DNA of 64,000 nucleotides from Ophiura sarsii (GCA_035610835.1 CM069455.1:49882955-49946954); one strand, 5' to 3'; counted from the first letter of the stretch, positions 11,170 through 23,952 are shown. Translations and numbers: made by a program. The notes: generated by a model not told the origin, from the sequence alone.

Positions 11170-11753
11170 GTTAAACGGGGTCAGTCGTCACAAACATGCA
11201 CAAACACAATAGTTAAACGTCCTTGCTATTGTCAACACTCCCTACACAGAGGACTGCAGTGCAAATCTCAACGATTTTCGCCATGTAATCTCTATGGCGG
11301 ATTTCATTCCGTGGTATGAAGCTATGAAGTTTGCGTGGTCTTCGCTATCTCCAAGCAGATAGAGCAATACGTACATGAACTTTCTTGTAGACGAGGGTTC
11401 ATTTCGTGATTTGGTGAGGTTTAGAATGAGTTAGGATTCCTGTAATTTCGAAGACCACAGATTTTCAAATCGTGAATTTTCCAACATTTTACGACATAAA
11501 TTTGGTCACAAAACGTGTTTAATACTATACATTTTACCGTTCTGCAGATGTTAATGACCCTCCTCTAAAATTCTACATGATTTTTAACACGTTTCTCAGT
11601 TTTTGAGATGCCCAAACATACCATTTTCCGAAGCTATTTCTAGCAAATATTGCAGTAAAGACTCCATTGTTTGCTTGCGAATAACAAAATCTGACATGCA
11701 GCGTGACCTCCCTGCTGGCTGAAAACTACTACAATTGTTTCGCTTATAAACTA
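11170..11753. other. Non-coding stretch
   Basis: No gene or clear repeat seen. Its first ~555 bases belong to the left-only segment; sequence from about 11725 is shared with the other arm. Confidence 0.5.
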
Positions 11754-12270
11754 AACACAACACCAAAAGTAAGTCCCCCCTAAAAAATTTGTCATAACAT
11801 CGTAAGATAAAACATTTTATCAATCAAACTTAGTTAGAAATAATCCTATGACTGTTTCCTAAGTGGTGTTTGAAAATGAAAGATGTCCATGACTTCATGG
11901 CTGAATAAGCTCAAAAATAAGACAAAAACTGCCCTTCTCAAAAGTCACAACTCACTATGCTAATATCTGAGTCAAGAATGGGATTTACATGGCTGAATGA
12001 TCATGAATTGATTACACATTACAGTAAATTTTGCTCAGCCACGGGTACTTTTCCATTAGTGAGAAGCAATTCATACACTTTTGTGATTTTTGAGAAAGGC
12101 AGTTTTTGTCTTCCATTTGAGCTCATTCAGCCATGAAGTAATGGAAATCTTTCATTTTCAAACACCACTTAGGAAACAGTCATAGGATTATTTCTAACTA
12201 AGTTTTAATGTTTTATCTTACGATGTTATGACGAATTGTTTAGAGGGGGACTTACTTTTGGTGTTGTGTT
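11754..12270. mobile_element. TA-flanked MITE with ~190-bp inverted repeats (left arm)
   Basis: The ends are AACACAACACCAAAAGTAAG and its inverse, flanked by TA on both sides. Terminal repeats are long and near perfect (AAACACCACTTAGGAAACAG, AGCCATGAAGT and TTTTTGTCTT blocks in both). 517 bp, non-coding. The TA target points to the Tc1/mariner group by inference. The same-length copy is at 54608-55124. Confidence 0.75.
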
Positions 12271-12502
12271 TATATCCTAAGAAGAACCCGCATGTTTCAT
12301 TTGATAAACCCTTTGAGACTCGATAAATTTGTTTAAAAAAAGTTTTTGTTGTTGAAATTTTTGATGAAGATTTTTTGTTTTTTTGTTGTCGAAAATGTTG
12401 ACAACTGATGAAAATTCACCAACTCATCTCCCTACATTTTTGGAACAGCCTCCAACAAAAAATAACACAAAACTGCCCGACCGACTGACCCTACCTAAGA
12501 GG

Positions 12503-12876
12503 CAGTGGCGTAGCTCAGGGGGGGGGGGGGGGGGGGGGGGGCATGACGGCAAAAACCCATTTGTGCCGCCCGCCCCCCCCCCCCTCTAAAAAAAAATAAA
12601 AATGGGTAAAATAAAAGGAAATAGGATTTTTAAAATAAAAGACCGAGATGACGTGCGTGGGACTTGTTATTTGGTGGTATATTCAACCGAAATAGTCAAA
12701 TCGAAGGCAAAATTGTACATGTACACGTACATTTTTTAACCTCTACTACGCCCCCCCCCCCCCCCCCCCCCCCCTCCCACTTACGTGAAATTCACGAGTT
12801 GGTGACTGTAATTTTTTTGGGGGCAACCTTTTACGAAAATTTCAGATATCTTGCCCCCCCCCCCCCCCCCCCCCTG
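12503..12876. mobile_element. Truncated hAT element with poly(G)/poly(C) tracts (left arm)
   Basis: It begins CAGTGGCGTAGCTCAGG after a CTAAGAGG flank. It contains poly(G) at about 12519-12541 and poly(C) runs near 12571, 12751 and 12855. The opposite terminal repeat and about 70 bp of flank present in the other arm (53335) are missing here, as is most of the internal sequence. It is a deleted copy of the same insertion. Confidence 0.65.
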
Positions 12877-14146
12877 AAAAAAATCGGTTTTTTCGTCGCC
12901 TAAATTTGTTTCTTCTTTTCTCTTAATGAAATATATCTTTCATTTTAATTTTATAATCAGACGTTAGGATACATTTGCTTGTTTTCCTTCATCTTTGAAT
13001 GAGTTTCTGATCATGTTGATTATTATTGGACATTTGTATCATGAAAAAGGACGCAGGAACAAAGCACACCAAGATCAGAAAACTGATACAAGAGGATGTC
13101 TCGAAAATGTAAAATGCAAAGAATAAACGCAAGATACAACTTGGTGTGGGGAAAGAATCAATAACAAGGTAAAATAAAGCGATGAACCTGTAAATAATAC
13201 AGAGGCAAGCTAGTTGCTTTCTACTAAAAATAACATATGCTGTATTAAAAAAATCTTTCGTCTCAAAGCTCCCGCGCGCGTTAGTTAATTGATGCGCGTT
13301 AGTTTTGTTGTTTTTCCACACAAAAAAACACCAAAGTTTCACCGATTTTTCAGATTTTCATTGATCACATCATAAAATACAAAAAGTCACTTTTACAAGG
13401 ATTTCAATATTTTACATTTATAAAAAAAACCTTAAAAAAACCGCATTCCGCATTAGGTTTTGAAAAAACTGAAGAGCTTTGAGACAAGATTTTTTTAAAT
13501 ATTATAGCCTAACAATATTAAGATATGCACTGGGTGCAATAGTACTTTATGTAACACCTTGCCTGGTGGTCAGTATAGGCCCCAGTTGTCTTGGTTTTTA
13601 ATGTTCTCTTCTTTATTTGTATGTGGTTATTTGACTGAATAAAGATGATTTAATATAAGGAAAGATGGTTTATTTTATTTTGAAAATGTGCGTACAATTC
13701 GAGTGTACATTTACTGCAGACGGTCCGAACATTGTATCTTTTCTTTAAAAGGCATCTCTTACCACCTTAAGCAATCACGTAACCATCGAATGGTTGTGCG
13801 CGCTTCACGCAATGTACGCAATACGCTGCTTAGTTGTGTTCGTTCAATTAATAATTTACCTATATAGTATCAACTTTCTTCTATCAGATGGTAGATAGAA
13901 CTGGTGATGATGGAACACCAAAAGGTACACCGTCTGAGAGCAACCAGACCGGCCAAGCAGTGGTTAGCATGAATATTTAAACGAGTTGATTACCACGTGG
14001 TATTGACGTGGTTTCTTGATACGACAAACGAATGATTGACAGTTCTCGCTTCAGTGATTGCCTAATCGTTATCGCAGGATTAAGCGCAGAATTATGCGCA
14101 GAATAGAGATGCGTATCCCTGGAGAGCTACAAGAGCTTAATGTAAG
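12877..14146. other. End of left arm and start of spacer, no gene
   Basis: Arm homology stops at 13534. Before it is AT-rich arm DNA with a GCGCGCG stretch near 13270. After it is spacer DNA with no recognisable coding region; a short frame near 13890 (MVDRTGDDG...) is too short to assign. Confidence 0.4.
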
Positions 14147-14290
14147 ACTACCGTAGATATTCGATATCTAGCCAACTTTCTGCCAACTTTGAAACTCTGA
14201 AAGAGATGGCGCCCTCTCGCGATTAAAGCCGGCTTTTAAAAAGATCATTCTAACAAAATAATTTCGGCGGCGCTGAAAATGACGTAAGTA
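14147..14290 (+). repeat. Dispersed repeat, copy 1 (inverted relative to 24468-24608)
   Basis: About 144 bp (ACCGTAGATATTCGATATCT...GGCGGCGCTGAAAATGACG) matching the reverse complement of 24468-24608 with few changes. Contains GCCAACTTTCTGCCAACTTT and a GGCGCCCTCTCGCG block. Probably part of an unidentified dispersed element. Confidence 0.8.
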
Positions 14291-17200
14291 ATGTCGCAGT
14301 ATATATAGTCCTTTTAATATAATTTTCGGATCAAGAATCTATCCCGGGACCTATCCAATGACTACATGTATACGAGTGTGATTATCTGGTAACGGGGTAA
14401 AACAGCAGACGTACAATACGGAGAATCGAGGGGCGAGGTCTAGACTCTGGCAGGTCATATTCGACTTAACCAGTGTATCTTTTCTTTTTCATAAATAGTA
14501 TTTGTTGCTATTCGTTATTTTTAAGGATATATTAAGCAGCTAAATTCAAAATTATTTTAAAAACACTGACTATAGAGAAAATATCCCAAAATTATCAATT
14601 TACTTTATTTTGTCACCAGTTAATATTTTTAGGAACCAGCCTAGGCCTATCCTAAAGAAAAAGAAAAAAAAGAAGAAAAAAATCGTTATACATGTATGAT
14701 TGATTTTTATTCGAGTGGCGTAGCTAAGTTTTTCATAATGAGTTGGGGTGGGGTGGGGGTTGGGCAAAATAAAAGTGACTTTACCAGGCTGGCAACATTT
14801 GAGAATTCAACGAGTCACAACAACTAACTTGAGAGGGATGTGTGAGGGGTTTGTGACAAGCACCCCCCACCCCCCCCCCCCCCCCCCCCACCCCCACCCC
14901 CAGCGCGGTAAATCGAGCTTGATTTTTCTCACAGTGCCAATTACACATGTTGATAGATACTCGATTCAAAATAAAATAACCCGCCAAATGTATAATAGTA
15001 GGTATAGCACATTCGCTACACTAGGGTCTGCCACACAGAGTGTGTGCACACTCAGGTGAATTTACTTGTTTTCAGGCAAAACTTAATGGACTGGTTTGAA
15101 AAAACTTAATAATTTATAAATGTACACTCTTCATCATTAATTAGATTGATCTCTTCTCTATCTGAATCTGAAGTTTGGTGATTATTCTACACCTGGAAGT
15201 ATTTTTTGAAAAAAAATCTTTGCAAGTACTTGTTATGCCTCGCCTGAAAGTCACACACTTGTGTCCCATTGACAGCCCACACTAAGCAATGCAGCTCAGC
15301 ATTGAAAAACACCCATACCAATAATTGACCATTCTGTTATGATGCACTCCTTATTTGGCACTGAGCTTGCTATATATGGTAGCTATGACCTCTCTGTACA
15401 TGACCCTGCGTCATACATATCAATCGAATGTTATTCGGTTGAGTTGTGGCTAGTTACATAATGTTTGAGAATTTGATCTAAATTTTGATATAATTGCCCG
15501 ATTTGAAAATTTGAAGACCCAATTTGAAATGTAGAAGGTACCAGATGCTAGTAAAAACTCTCTACTTTTGGTTGATATGCTTAGTTTGTATATCCATTGA
15601 ATGCATCACACCAGAAAAAGACCCCAAAACACAGAATAAGCTTGTTATGGTAGCTTGACTGCAGACCTCTCCACAGCAATTGCACTGATCGATAGCAACA
15701 TATTGGAAATGGCTAGAGAATATGTTCAGGAATAAACTTATGTAAACAAAATGCGAGTCAAACTGACATAATTTGCATATATGCAAAATTGAATACATAA
15801 TGAGCTCATTTGCATATTTAATGAGATAATTAACTAAATTTAACATTTTAATATACGTCTTGTCACAGGTAAACCGTATACCAAAGCTCATCTCTCTACT
15901 GCTTGTAGAACTTCAGATATTCACGTTACGCATATTAATTAGCTGGACTTAGTCATTTTTTGATGATTTTCAGAGTTGCGATTATGAATTTTGAATAAAA
16001 TGGCATATTCTGGATTATGCTGTACAAATATGAAATAAATATCATGTCTGATTTTAATAGAAATGGATAAACCTATGGCCAGTAATTTGCATCTGTGTTT
16101 TGTAGCTACTGTATGTACATAGTTTTATAATTAGAAGGGTGTAAACTTGCTAAAATGTCAGTTTTGACCATAAATGGCACTTTTTGGCAGATTTCCAGTC
16201 ATATTTTCCAATAATCAATGGACAACATCTTGAGAACCGTACAACCTTTTTGCATGATTTTTTTACCAAATTTCTACTTTTGCAATTATCTACAACATGA
16301 GACTAATTTTGTACACTTTCAGTGCATTTTAATTTGTTGGGTGCTATACCTAATAATAGGTCATTTATCTTTGAAGGTCGTGCATTGAATTGATCTGAAC
16401 AGCGAAAGCGGGTAACCCTTTGTTATGGGGACGCATAGTCTCTATTCTATCTCCAATATTCTCTTCAATAATAAGAGAAATTATTACGTAACACATCTTA
16501 TGGAACAGTAAATAGTTCCTCTGGGATGTTATTCATTTCAATCGTTGAATCCAAAGCGTGTAGCCATACATGTACATACATGTACTCCTTGGTGTAGCGT
16601 GATAGTTAACACGGTCATCAGATTAGACTAACAGTTGGGAATAAATCGAATGTACATGTACCTATAATGTTATGGTTTGAATGCGAATCATGCCAAGAGA
16701 CCTAGTAATTGGTATTTCAGAAAAGTTACAAATATTGGTTAATTCTCATTGTGCGCTCCGAATCAGATGATATAAAACAATGACAATTATGTTAGCAAAA
16801 TCTTATGAATAAATAAATAAACAAATGAATTAATTAATTAATGAGGAACACTATGAATATTTTAATGTATAAGGTTAAAAAATGATGAACCATGTTTCAC
16901 ACTAATTTGTTGCATGCGTTTTATATCAATGATGCTTGGCAGCCAGACGCCAAACGTGAAAATTAACCGGGGAAAATTACGTATTTTGGTTGGCCTGCGC
17001 CACGATTATCAATTTTGATCAACTTAGGTTCATTTGAAGGGAAAGTCATATTTATCCAGGATGCAATTTCTGTTTTAATAAAATATACATGATTGTTTTG
17101 AGTCGACAAAGATGCATTTTCAATGCGATCGTAACATCGAATTTTACCAATGTTCATAAGCTAATAAACTCGATCAAAATTATGTTTACTTGTATAGGTC

Positions 17201-17309
17201 ACACACAAAACGACGCCCATCAGATAAACCAGTGCAATTACATTATTACCGTCTTTAACATGATTAATATGCTCCCAACAAGGGAAAATATCATCATTTG
17301 AAGCATCGT
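14291..17309. other. Intergenic spacer, no gene seen
   Basis: AT-rich. A hAT-like end (AGTGGCGTAGCTAAG) at about 14715 is followed by G-rich DNA and a long poly(C) tract near 14871-14889. Simple AT repeats occur near 16805-16845. No coding region is supported. Confidence 0.5.
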
Positions 17310-17514
17310 GGACAGAATACAGTAAGATACTCTGGAGGTAGACGATTAGATCCATGGATTAAAATGCGCGGAGTAAAAATATGCCACATTTTCCAACACA
17401 CAGAGACTAAATCGCTTTTTAACGAAAGGTATTCTGCAGGACTCGAACCGAGGCGGGGAGAAGTCAGCAGATTTCTAGTCCATAGTCCTAAACCACTCGG
17501 CCATGCCTACCATA
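17310..17514 (-). mobile_element. tRNA-Ser-derived SINE, copy 1
   Basis: Read on the minus strand, 17510 to about 17428 follows a tRNA-Ser: GTAGGCATGGCCGAGTGG (A box), anticodon-loop ACTAGAAATC (AGA anticodon), a long variable arm with TTCTCCCCGC, and B box GGTTCGAGTCC. The 3' acceptor side does not pair with the 5' side, so it is a derived head rather than a working tRNA gene. The body continues to about 17310 (AAAGCGATTTAGTCTCTGTG...). A second copy is at 19310-19464. Confidence 0.75.
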
Positions 17515-18526
17515 ATTATCCCTGTGCCTACTCATTGAAGCGTCTATCGTGTGCACTAATGAACTAGTGGTGAACTGTTGAGTTATTCGACCCAATAGCC
17601 AAATCGAACCCACTTTCTAATTCGTATTTTAAATGTAAAATCGGCGTCTCAGCAAGTTAAATTGGGTATCAACGCGAAGAGCAATACATTGATGATCGAA
17701 AAAAGTTAAAGCCTAATAAAACAAAATTCAAGGCCGACAAGAGTCAAGGCCACGGCAAATAAACTGTCATTTTTTCTGTAAAGAAAAAACCCCATATTTT
17801 TCAGAAAATAGCATTTTCGAGCATCGTCCCGGCAAACACGACTTTAGCCAACTTGTTATAGCACCCCCCCTTACATGTAGTAAAAATACATAGGCACATT
17901 GCGTTGAACCTAATTGAAATGCCTTATTGTTGGCACTGTTAGACCTATATATAAGGCAAAAAAGAAAAGAAAAAAAGTTTGTTTCCGCTAGGTGGTCTCT
18001 GAAAACCAAGATGCGAGATGCGGTGGGGTGGGGGGGGGGGTTTTGGGGGGAGGGGGAGAAGTGCGGTGGGATGACTTTCTAAAGGCAATTTTTGCAATTA
18101 AGCATACGCCGCGCCGCGAACCCTGAAGACATAAATAATCACAGCCAGTATACTATTACTACTGTGCCCCATGTCATACTGGGCTTCCCAGAGCAGTCAG
18201 ATTCAATTGTTTGTGTAAAATGTTAATATTACAGTAATTTGTATTTAAATCGCTTTTGAGATTATATGTTTTAAAACATGGGAATAACAAAATGAAATGC
18301 GGTATTAATTTACGTCGCCAAAACTAAATGCGTGCGGCCTACCGGAAACAATTTTTTTACGCCTAAGGCTGATATTTTGTCATATGAATTGCACGACGAC
18401 ATCCTCATTCCACGTGAAAATAAAATCGTGTCGTCTACAATAGACCATAGATTCACTAAACTGTGGCAACTGCTGACACGACTGCTAATACATTAGGGCT
18501 CGTCTTGTGGTGCTCACTTGAACATA
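17515..18526. other. Intergenic, no gene seen
   Basis: AT-rich with a G-rich tract at about 18021-18060. Its first ~90 bases (ATGAACTAGTGGT...GTTATTCGACC) are also found beside the second SINE copy, near 19510-19550. Confidence 0.4.
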
Positions 18527-18592
18527 GTCTCCGTGTGGTCTAGTGGGTAAACTCCGGCCACAGAAGCGAGAGGACCCGGGTTCGAGACCGTG
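18527..18592 (+). other. tRNA-like relic
   Basis: A-box-like TGTGGTCTAGTGGGTAA and B box GGGTTCGAGACC are spaced as in a tRNA. The bases after the B box do not pair with the 5' start (GTCTCCG), so a functional tRNA is unlikely. It could be a tRNA pseudogene or SINE head. Confidence 0.45.
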
Positions 18593-19309
18593 TATATTTC
18601 ATGGTATAGTCTTCATGTTATTTTTTATTTCCCCAAACTGTTTATAGTTTCCTGACTTTTATTCATTCCAGTGGACACCAATGAATTCAATATTATTTAT
18701 TACATGGCACGCTGAATACTGATTCACGCTTGGTTGCACATCGCTTAAATACCCATTGAAGAATGTTGAGCTTGTCATTCGATCATTTTGCTGCTGAGCA
18801 ATTATCGATCTTTAATGTCATTTTTAGAAGACGATTGATAATGACAACGAAACGATTACATCTATGCAACTGATTGTGTCGCAACAAAAATAAACACCCC
18901 GTGTAAAATAGGAACAATTTTGGTTGTAAATGGGCCCTAAACACTTTCCATGCGGCTGTTGCTTTTATTGTATATAAACAGCTTGCAAGGTCTATAACAA
19001 CTCTCTGGTCCAATTAATCCAAAGGATTAATGAAAAAAATACTAGGCATGTATACTTATTTCAATTTTTGAAATATTCTGTGAAATTTTGGAATGTCGTC
19101 TGCAGACGCCTGCCGCGTGGAGAGTGTTTAAGTGTAGCACCTTAATATTTCAAACTGATATGAAAATAAAGGAGTAGGTCTAATATAAATAGAAAACATA
19201 TTTGAATAAAAATCTTGCATTAACACATTTATTGGAATGTACATTTTTTAAAGGTTATAAGATTCCCGACATTAAGATGTGAAAAATCTTGGTAATAATG
19301 CATTTAAGA
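18593..19309. other. Intergenic, no gene seen
   Basis: AT-rich; short frames have no recognisable domain. Confidence 0.4.
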
Positions 19310-19464
19310 TACTCTGGTGTGTGTCTGGAGGTAGGCAATTACATTCATGAATGAAAATGTGTGGAGTAAAAATATACGTCATTTCATTTCCCAATACACA
19401 GAGACTAAATCGCTTTTTGTAACAAAAGGTATTCAGCAGGATTCGAACCGACGCGGGGAGATTA
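19310..19464 (-). mobile_element. tRNA-Ser-derived SINE, copy 2, head cut off
   Basis: Shares GGAGTAAAAATAT, CACAGAGACTAAATCGCTTT and CGAACCGACGCGGGGAG with copy 1. The tRNA-derived head is replaced at 19465 by CAGTGGCGGATCCAGG, a hAT-type terminal sequence, followed by ACGGGGG. The flank common to copy 1 resumes near 19510. Confidence 0.65.
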
Positions 19465-19882
19465 CAGTGGCGGATCCAGGATTAAAATTTACGGGGGTCG
19501 TGTTCAATGAATAATGAACTAGTGGTAGTCTATCGAGTTATTCGACCAAAAATCAGTAATTTTAGGAAATTTGGGGGGCGTATATTTTATTTGAAATATA
19601 CATAATGTGATAACACACACACTGAAAGCTAACAATCAAATGTTTATCGTCAGAACTGTTGGAACTCTTGCCACATATACAGTAAGATGGACTATAGAGG
19701 TAGATAACTTTTAGGTCAAGCGTTCTGGGTTCTATAATTTCGATCACAATTCATTAACGTTAACACACTTACAAATGTCGATCTCCGAATGATCGAGCAT
19801 CTAATGCTTTAACTAGGAGAATCTACGGGATCTTAATAACAGAAAGAGCTTATCTCTCTAGCTAGTGATCGCGCTAATGACT
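19465..19882. other. hAT-like end plus intergenic DNA
   Basis: CAGTGGCGGATCCAGG at 19465 resembles hAT termini; no matching opposite end was found close by. The rest shows no gene. Confidence 0.35.
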
Positions 19883-20561
19883 TGTAACAGGGATATTCTT
19901 GCCCTATTACGTAAACATACAACGAACTGAAGAAACTAAGTTGACGCAGAAAGTATATTTACACCATGTGTCTTTATTCACCCAAAATCATAATACAAGA
20001 TGTGTGCCGGTTGAAGCACCAAATGATAATGACTTCTCAGCTTGAAGTCCAGAAATAATATGATTGGTAAGCACATCAGGCGTAGGTAACATGGTAGATA
20101 AAACCCCGATTCTCTTGACCTTAATAGTTTGTCGCAACTGGTCTAGTTGGCGCTATAACATGGTCGAAGCCAACCACTGCTTGCCTTATGCGGCATGTCG
20201 CAACTGTTAAAGGGGGCGCTGTGTACATGAACCAATTTGATTACAGGCACAGATCTGGAGTTTCTTATCCCATAATTATTAATATCCCTGAGCACATGGG
20301 CAAGCCACATGCTTACATGTGGCGGGCCAGTGGGCTTTGCTTTGATTGGCCTAGCCACAGTTTACAATAACACAATAGACTACTATGATTGGCTAAAGAA
20401 CTACATCCAAGCAAGCAGCATCCACACACCTGTGTGCATGCATGCATGCCTGCCTGCTTGGAATGTATGAATAGACTTAGCACAAGCTCTTTTGATAGAC
20501 TTGTGCCAAGTCAAACTTAATGTGTTTAAAGAATAATGTATTGCATAAATCTCCTTCTACA
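19883..20561 (-). repeat. LTR (3' LTR of the minus-strand element), full length 679 bp
   Basis: Starts TGTAACAGGGATATTC and ends CTCCTTCTACA in plus reading. It has 221 bp (20077-20297) absent from the other LTR, bounded by AGCACAT direct repeats at 20070 and 20291. Confidence 0.88.
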
Positions 20562-20576
20562 TAAGTACCCTCCTTT
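20562..20576 (-). promoter_or_regulatory. Polypurine tract of the LTR element
   Basis: On the minus strand AAAGGAGGGTACTTA lies directly before the 3' LTR, the usual place for the plus-strand primer of reverse transcription. Confidence 0.6.
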
Positions 20577-21943
20577 ACAAGAGGTGTCCTCACCGTCACA
20601 TTTTATATTTAAAAATCCAAAAATATTTCCAAACATCTTTCATTTTAAGAATATTTCTTCTCAAAAATGTCAATTGTCTCAAAAATTTAAACATCCCAAT
20701 TTTGTTTGTTTATATATATCGGTGGGACATACAAAATATATGGGTATCACATTTGAAAATCTTCCAAGTTATTTTAATTATCACATAAAAGTATTTTGTA
20801 TTACCTTATACATTATGATTATAATGCAAATAAACAATATGGCTACATAGCATTTGTTTCCTTACAGCTATAGCAATCAACATTTACAATTGAATTTCTC
20901 CCAACACTTTACATCAGAGTATACTTGCAAAATGGATAGAATACATGACTTAAACAAGCTTTTACTTCATGTCTTTTGCAAGTTGTATTTATTTCAAACC
21001 TGCGCAATTGAAATAAGTAGTGATAATTTTACAATCAAATATCACAATTTAACATTATCCAAAATCTATTAAATCAAGTGATCTCGAACTTTTTGTGTCA
21101 ATGACTCTATACACTTATCATAATATCATTCACTTGAAAATATAAAGTATAGTATGATATAATAGGTGCATCTCACGTACATAACCTATTCTTTTTGTCA
21201 ACTTCATTTGAATTCAATTTACTTGATTGACATCCATGTTATTTCAAATTCAAATTTTGTTTGTCGTGTACACTGTACACACAATTGAACCTCACTTAGT
21301 CTTTTCAAGTCCAGACATTTTCAAAATCTCCAATTTTACAGAACATGGAAATTGTTCCATAAATAACATTTACATCAGTATACATTATTTTATACACCTA
21401 AAATATGTCACCCTTTTTCAGGCAATTAGACAAATGATATGAAATTAATTTGCATCATTTACATTGTGTTCAAACAAATTTAAACTTATCACGGTATTCA
21501 ATCTACATACATTTATTCATTGACAACCTTTGTTGTTCTCAACATTTTAAAAACAATTTGTTTTATACATTTTTCTATGTTTTTATGCTTTGCCTTGTTA
21601 TGGTTTATGCTTTGCTTTGTTATATGGTTAGGCTATGCTTTGTTATATGGTTAGGCTATGCTTTGTTATGGTTTAATGCTATGATTATCTATGGTAAACG
21701 TTTTTATTTTGCTACTCATGGGTACACCTTACTTAAATTACAATCATGATTTTCACTTGACTCAAGAGTATCTAATCTTGAATCAAATATTATGACATAA
21801 TATAATATTGATCGAAACGGATTACCGTGTCGCGCAATTATTATGTTCTCAAAACAAGTAGTGTGTCGCGCAATTATCATGCTCTACACACCACATTTTA
21901 GATAGGGCTCACCTATCAAACTCTCACCTATCAAATTCTCATA

Positions 21944-22322
21944 CAACGGGCAATTCGTCGATGCACTGTGTAGGGTACGTAAACAAAGAGTTTACTTAAC
22001 AACGGGCAATTCTTCGAAGCACTGTGTAGAGTACTTTGTGATGATTTGAATAGTCTATACAACGGGCAATTCGTTGATGCACTGTGTAGCGTATGTAAAC
22101 AAAAAGTTACTTTATATACAACGGACAACGGGCAATTCTTCGAAGCACTGTGCAGCGTACTTTGTGATGCATTATACTGAATAGTCTATACAACGGGCAA
22201 TTCTTCGATGCACTGTGTAGCATTTATAAACAAACAGTTACTTAATTTACAATGGACAACGGGCAATTCTTGGAAGCACTGTGCAATATTCCTTAGCATC
22301 TTCAAAAAAACAATTTGCGATG
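21944..22322. repeat. Tandem array inside the LTR element, alternating 56-66-bp units
   Basis: CAACGGGCAATTC starts at 21944, 22000, 22060, 22126, 22191 and 22257. Each is followed by (T/G)TCGA(T/A)GCACTGTG or a variant. Two unit types alternate: one ends in TAAACAAA(G/A)AGTT, the other in TACTTTGTGATG. Two more units lie apart at about 23262 and 23316. Confidence 0.85.
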
Positions 22323-23457
22323 CACAGAATAATCTATAATATCCCTTAGCATCTTCATGAGGAATAACCATTGAAAATCCCTTAATATAGCATTTTTAGA
22401 CAGTTTAAACATACACATACCATGCTATATAGATATTGAATAAATTCCTTGGTAGAACATTTTTTAAAACCGTCCAAATATCATGATTTATATAGAATCG
22501 TCATAAATATCATGCTTTATATAGAATAATCAACTTTCCTTGTGGTACATATCCATGAATTCTCATGAATACATCATGCTTCATATATAATTTTACAGCA
22601 TTTTAATTTTTCATGCATATGATTGATTAAAATCTTCATCTATATTCCCCTTAAAAAAATGGAGGTAAATATGATGGATCCCAATGAGGACGTACAGGTT
22701 CATTATTAGCACCTGTTTCATTAGAATTATTAACACCAGGACCTTCATTGGCTTCAGCCGTGATTGGATTGGATATTCAAAACTTTATAATACGAATGAA
22801 TATGATAATTCCTGTGTATAAAACAAAATTATTACGCACTGTTTAAAACTGTCAATCAGCACTTTTTTGTAAATTGTTCAAAATATACGCAAGCAATAAT
22901 ATTTATACATCATAAATGTACATGCATACAATTGAAATTTGAATCATACTTCTGGGAAGAGAAGCACTCAGAAGCGCTACAAGATGATTTTAAGTATTTT
23001 GACGGCTTATCTAGCCAAACTGCCGAAAGACACTAAACTTGACAAATTTAGATCCAAAATCTGTTTTTAATAGACTAAATTGTATATTTAATTCATACAA
23101 AATGTCAGTCTATATCTGCCAAACAACAAGTATTTGTGTAAGTATGATTCAAATTGTAATGAACATATAAATGGCAATTATGCAATTTTCACACAACATT
23201 AAAAACAACCTTGTATCGGTGATTCTGCACTGCTCCGGACGTAAACCAAGAGTTACTCTATAACCAGCGATTCGTCGATGCACTGTGTAGGGTATGTAAA
23301 CAATGAGTTTACGTTACAACGGGCAATTCTCGGCGAAGCACTGTGCAGTGTATTTAAACCTAAATTTTAGTCCGAGAATTAGTTAATGAAAACGCAGAAA
23401 ACTGTTCAACATCACCTGCTTGGCACTACAGCATCGGAACACTTGAACGTCGCCTGC

Positions 23458-23745
23458 TTGGCACAACACCGTCGGGGTAGGATTGGTCTTTTCACTTGCC
23501 TGACACAACACCGTCGGGGTAGGATTGGTTCTTTTCACTTGCCTGACACAACACCGTCGAGGTAGGATTGGTTCTTTTCACTTGCCTGACACAACACCGT
23601 CGAGGTAGGATTGGTTCTTTTCACTTGCCTGACACAACACCGTCGAGGTAGGATTGGTTCTTTTCACTTGCCTGACACAACACCGATAGGTAGCTGACAC
23701 ATCACCATCGGGTAGCTGACCACCATCGGGTAGGATTGGTACTTC
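23458..23745. repeat. 43-bp tandem repeat inside the LTR element
   Basis: CTTGCCTGACACAACACCGT begins at 23495, 23538, 23581, 23624 and 23667; each of the first four is followed by CG(G/A)GGTAGGATTGGTTCTTTTCA. A degenerate unit precedes them and shortened ones follow. It lies about 200 bp inside the 5' LTR of the minus-strand element, in its untranslated leader. Confidence 0.9.
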
Positions 23746-23952
23746 TCGAGATGAACTATGATGCATTTCTTGCTGATGCTTTTTTTAATTTTTTTAAAAA
23801 GCTTACAGAAAGAAACAAAAATGTCCACTGCCAGTGTGCATGCAACTAAGTCACACTAATCTTCACTGTTTGCTATTTATTGACGTTTAGCAAACAGACT
23901 TACTGCATAATTTATAGTTTATTAAAAGAAGTCATTTCGACGAGTATACGAA

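Larger units (their letters stand above)
1..13534. repeat. Left arm of a large inverted duplication
   Basis: This stretch matches the reverse complement of 52630-62266. The position sum is 62266 at the gene, about 61952 after 4.9 kb, about 64863 after 8.8 kb and 66878 after 11.7 kb. The sum shifts mark insertions or deletions between the arms. The inner edge is at an AGATATGCACTGGG shared by both arms; beyond it the sequences are unrelated. The outer end lies beyond the window. Blocks found only here are 5888-8799 and 9710-11724. Confidence 0.92.

Noticed and set aside
13890..13980. Short frame beginning MVDRTGDDGTPKG as a gene start
   Set aside because: Only about 30 codons, no downstream continuation or splice evidence.
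18527..18592. Functional tRNA gene
   Set aside because: A and B boxes are present but the acceptor ends do not pair; kept only as a tRNA-like relic.
20536..21749. Several plus-strand open frames of 70-104 codons
   Set aside because: They lie in the AT-rich interior of a minus-strand LTR element, overlap nothing conserved and show no domain.
23458..23745. Regular 43-bp repeats considered as a CRISPR array
   Set aside because: The units are directly adjacent with no unique spacers, and the DNA is eukaryotic and inside an LTR retrotransposon.
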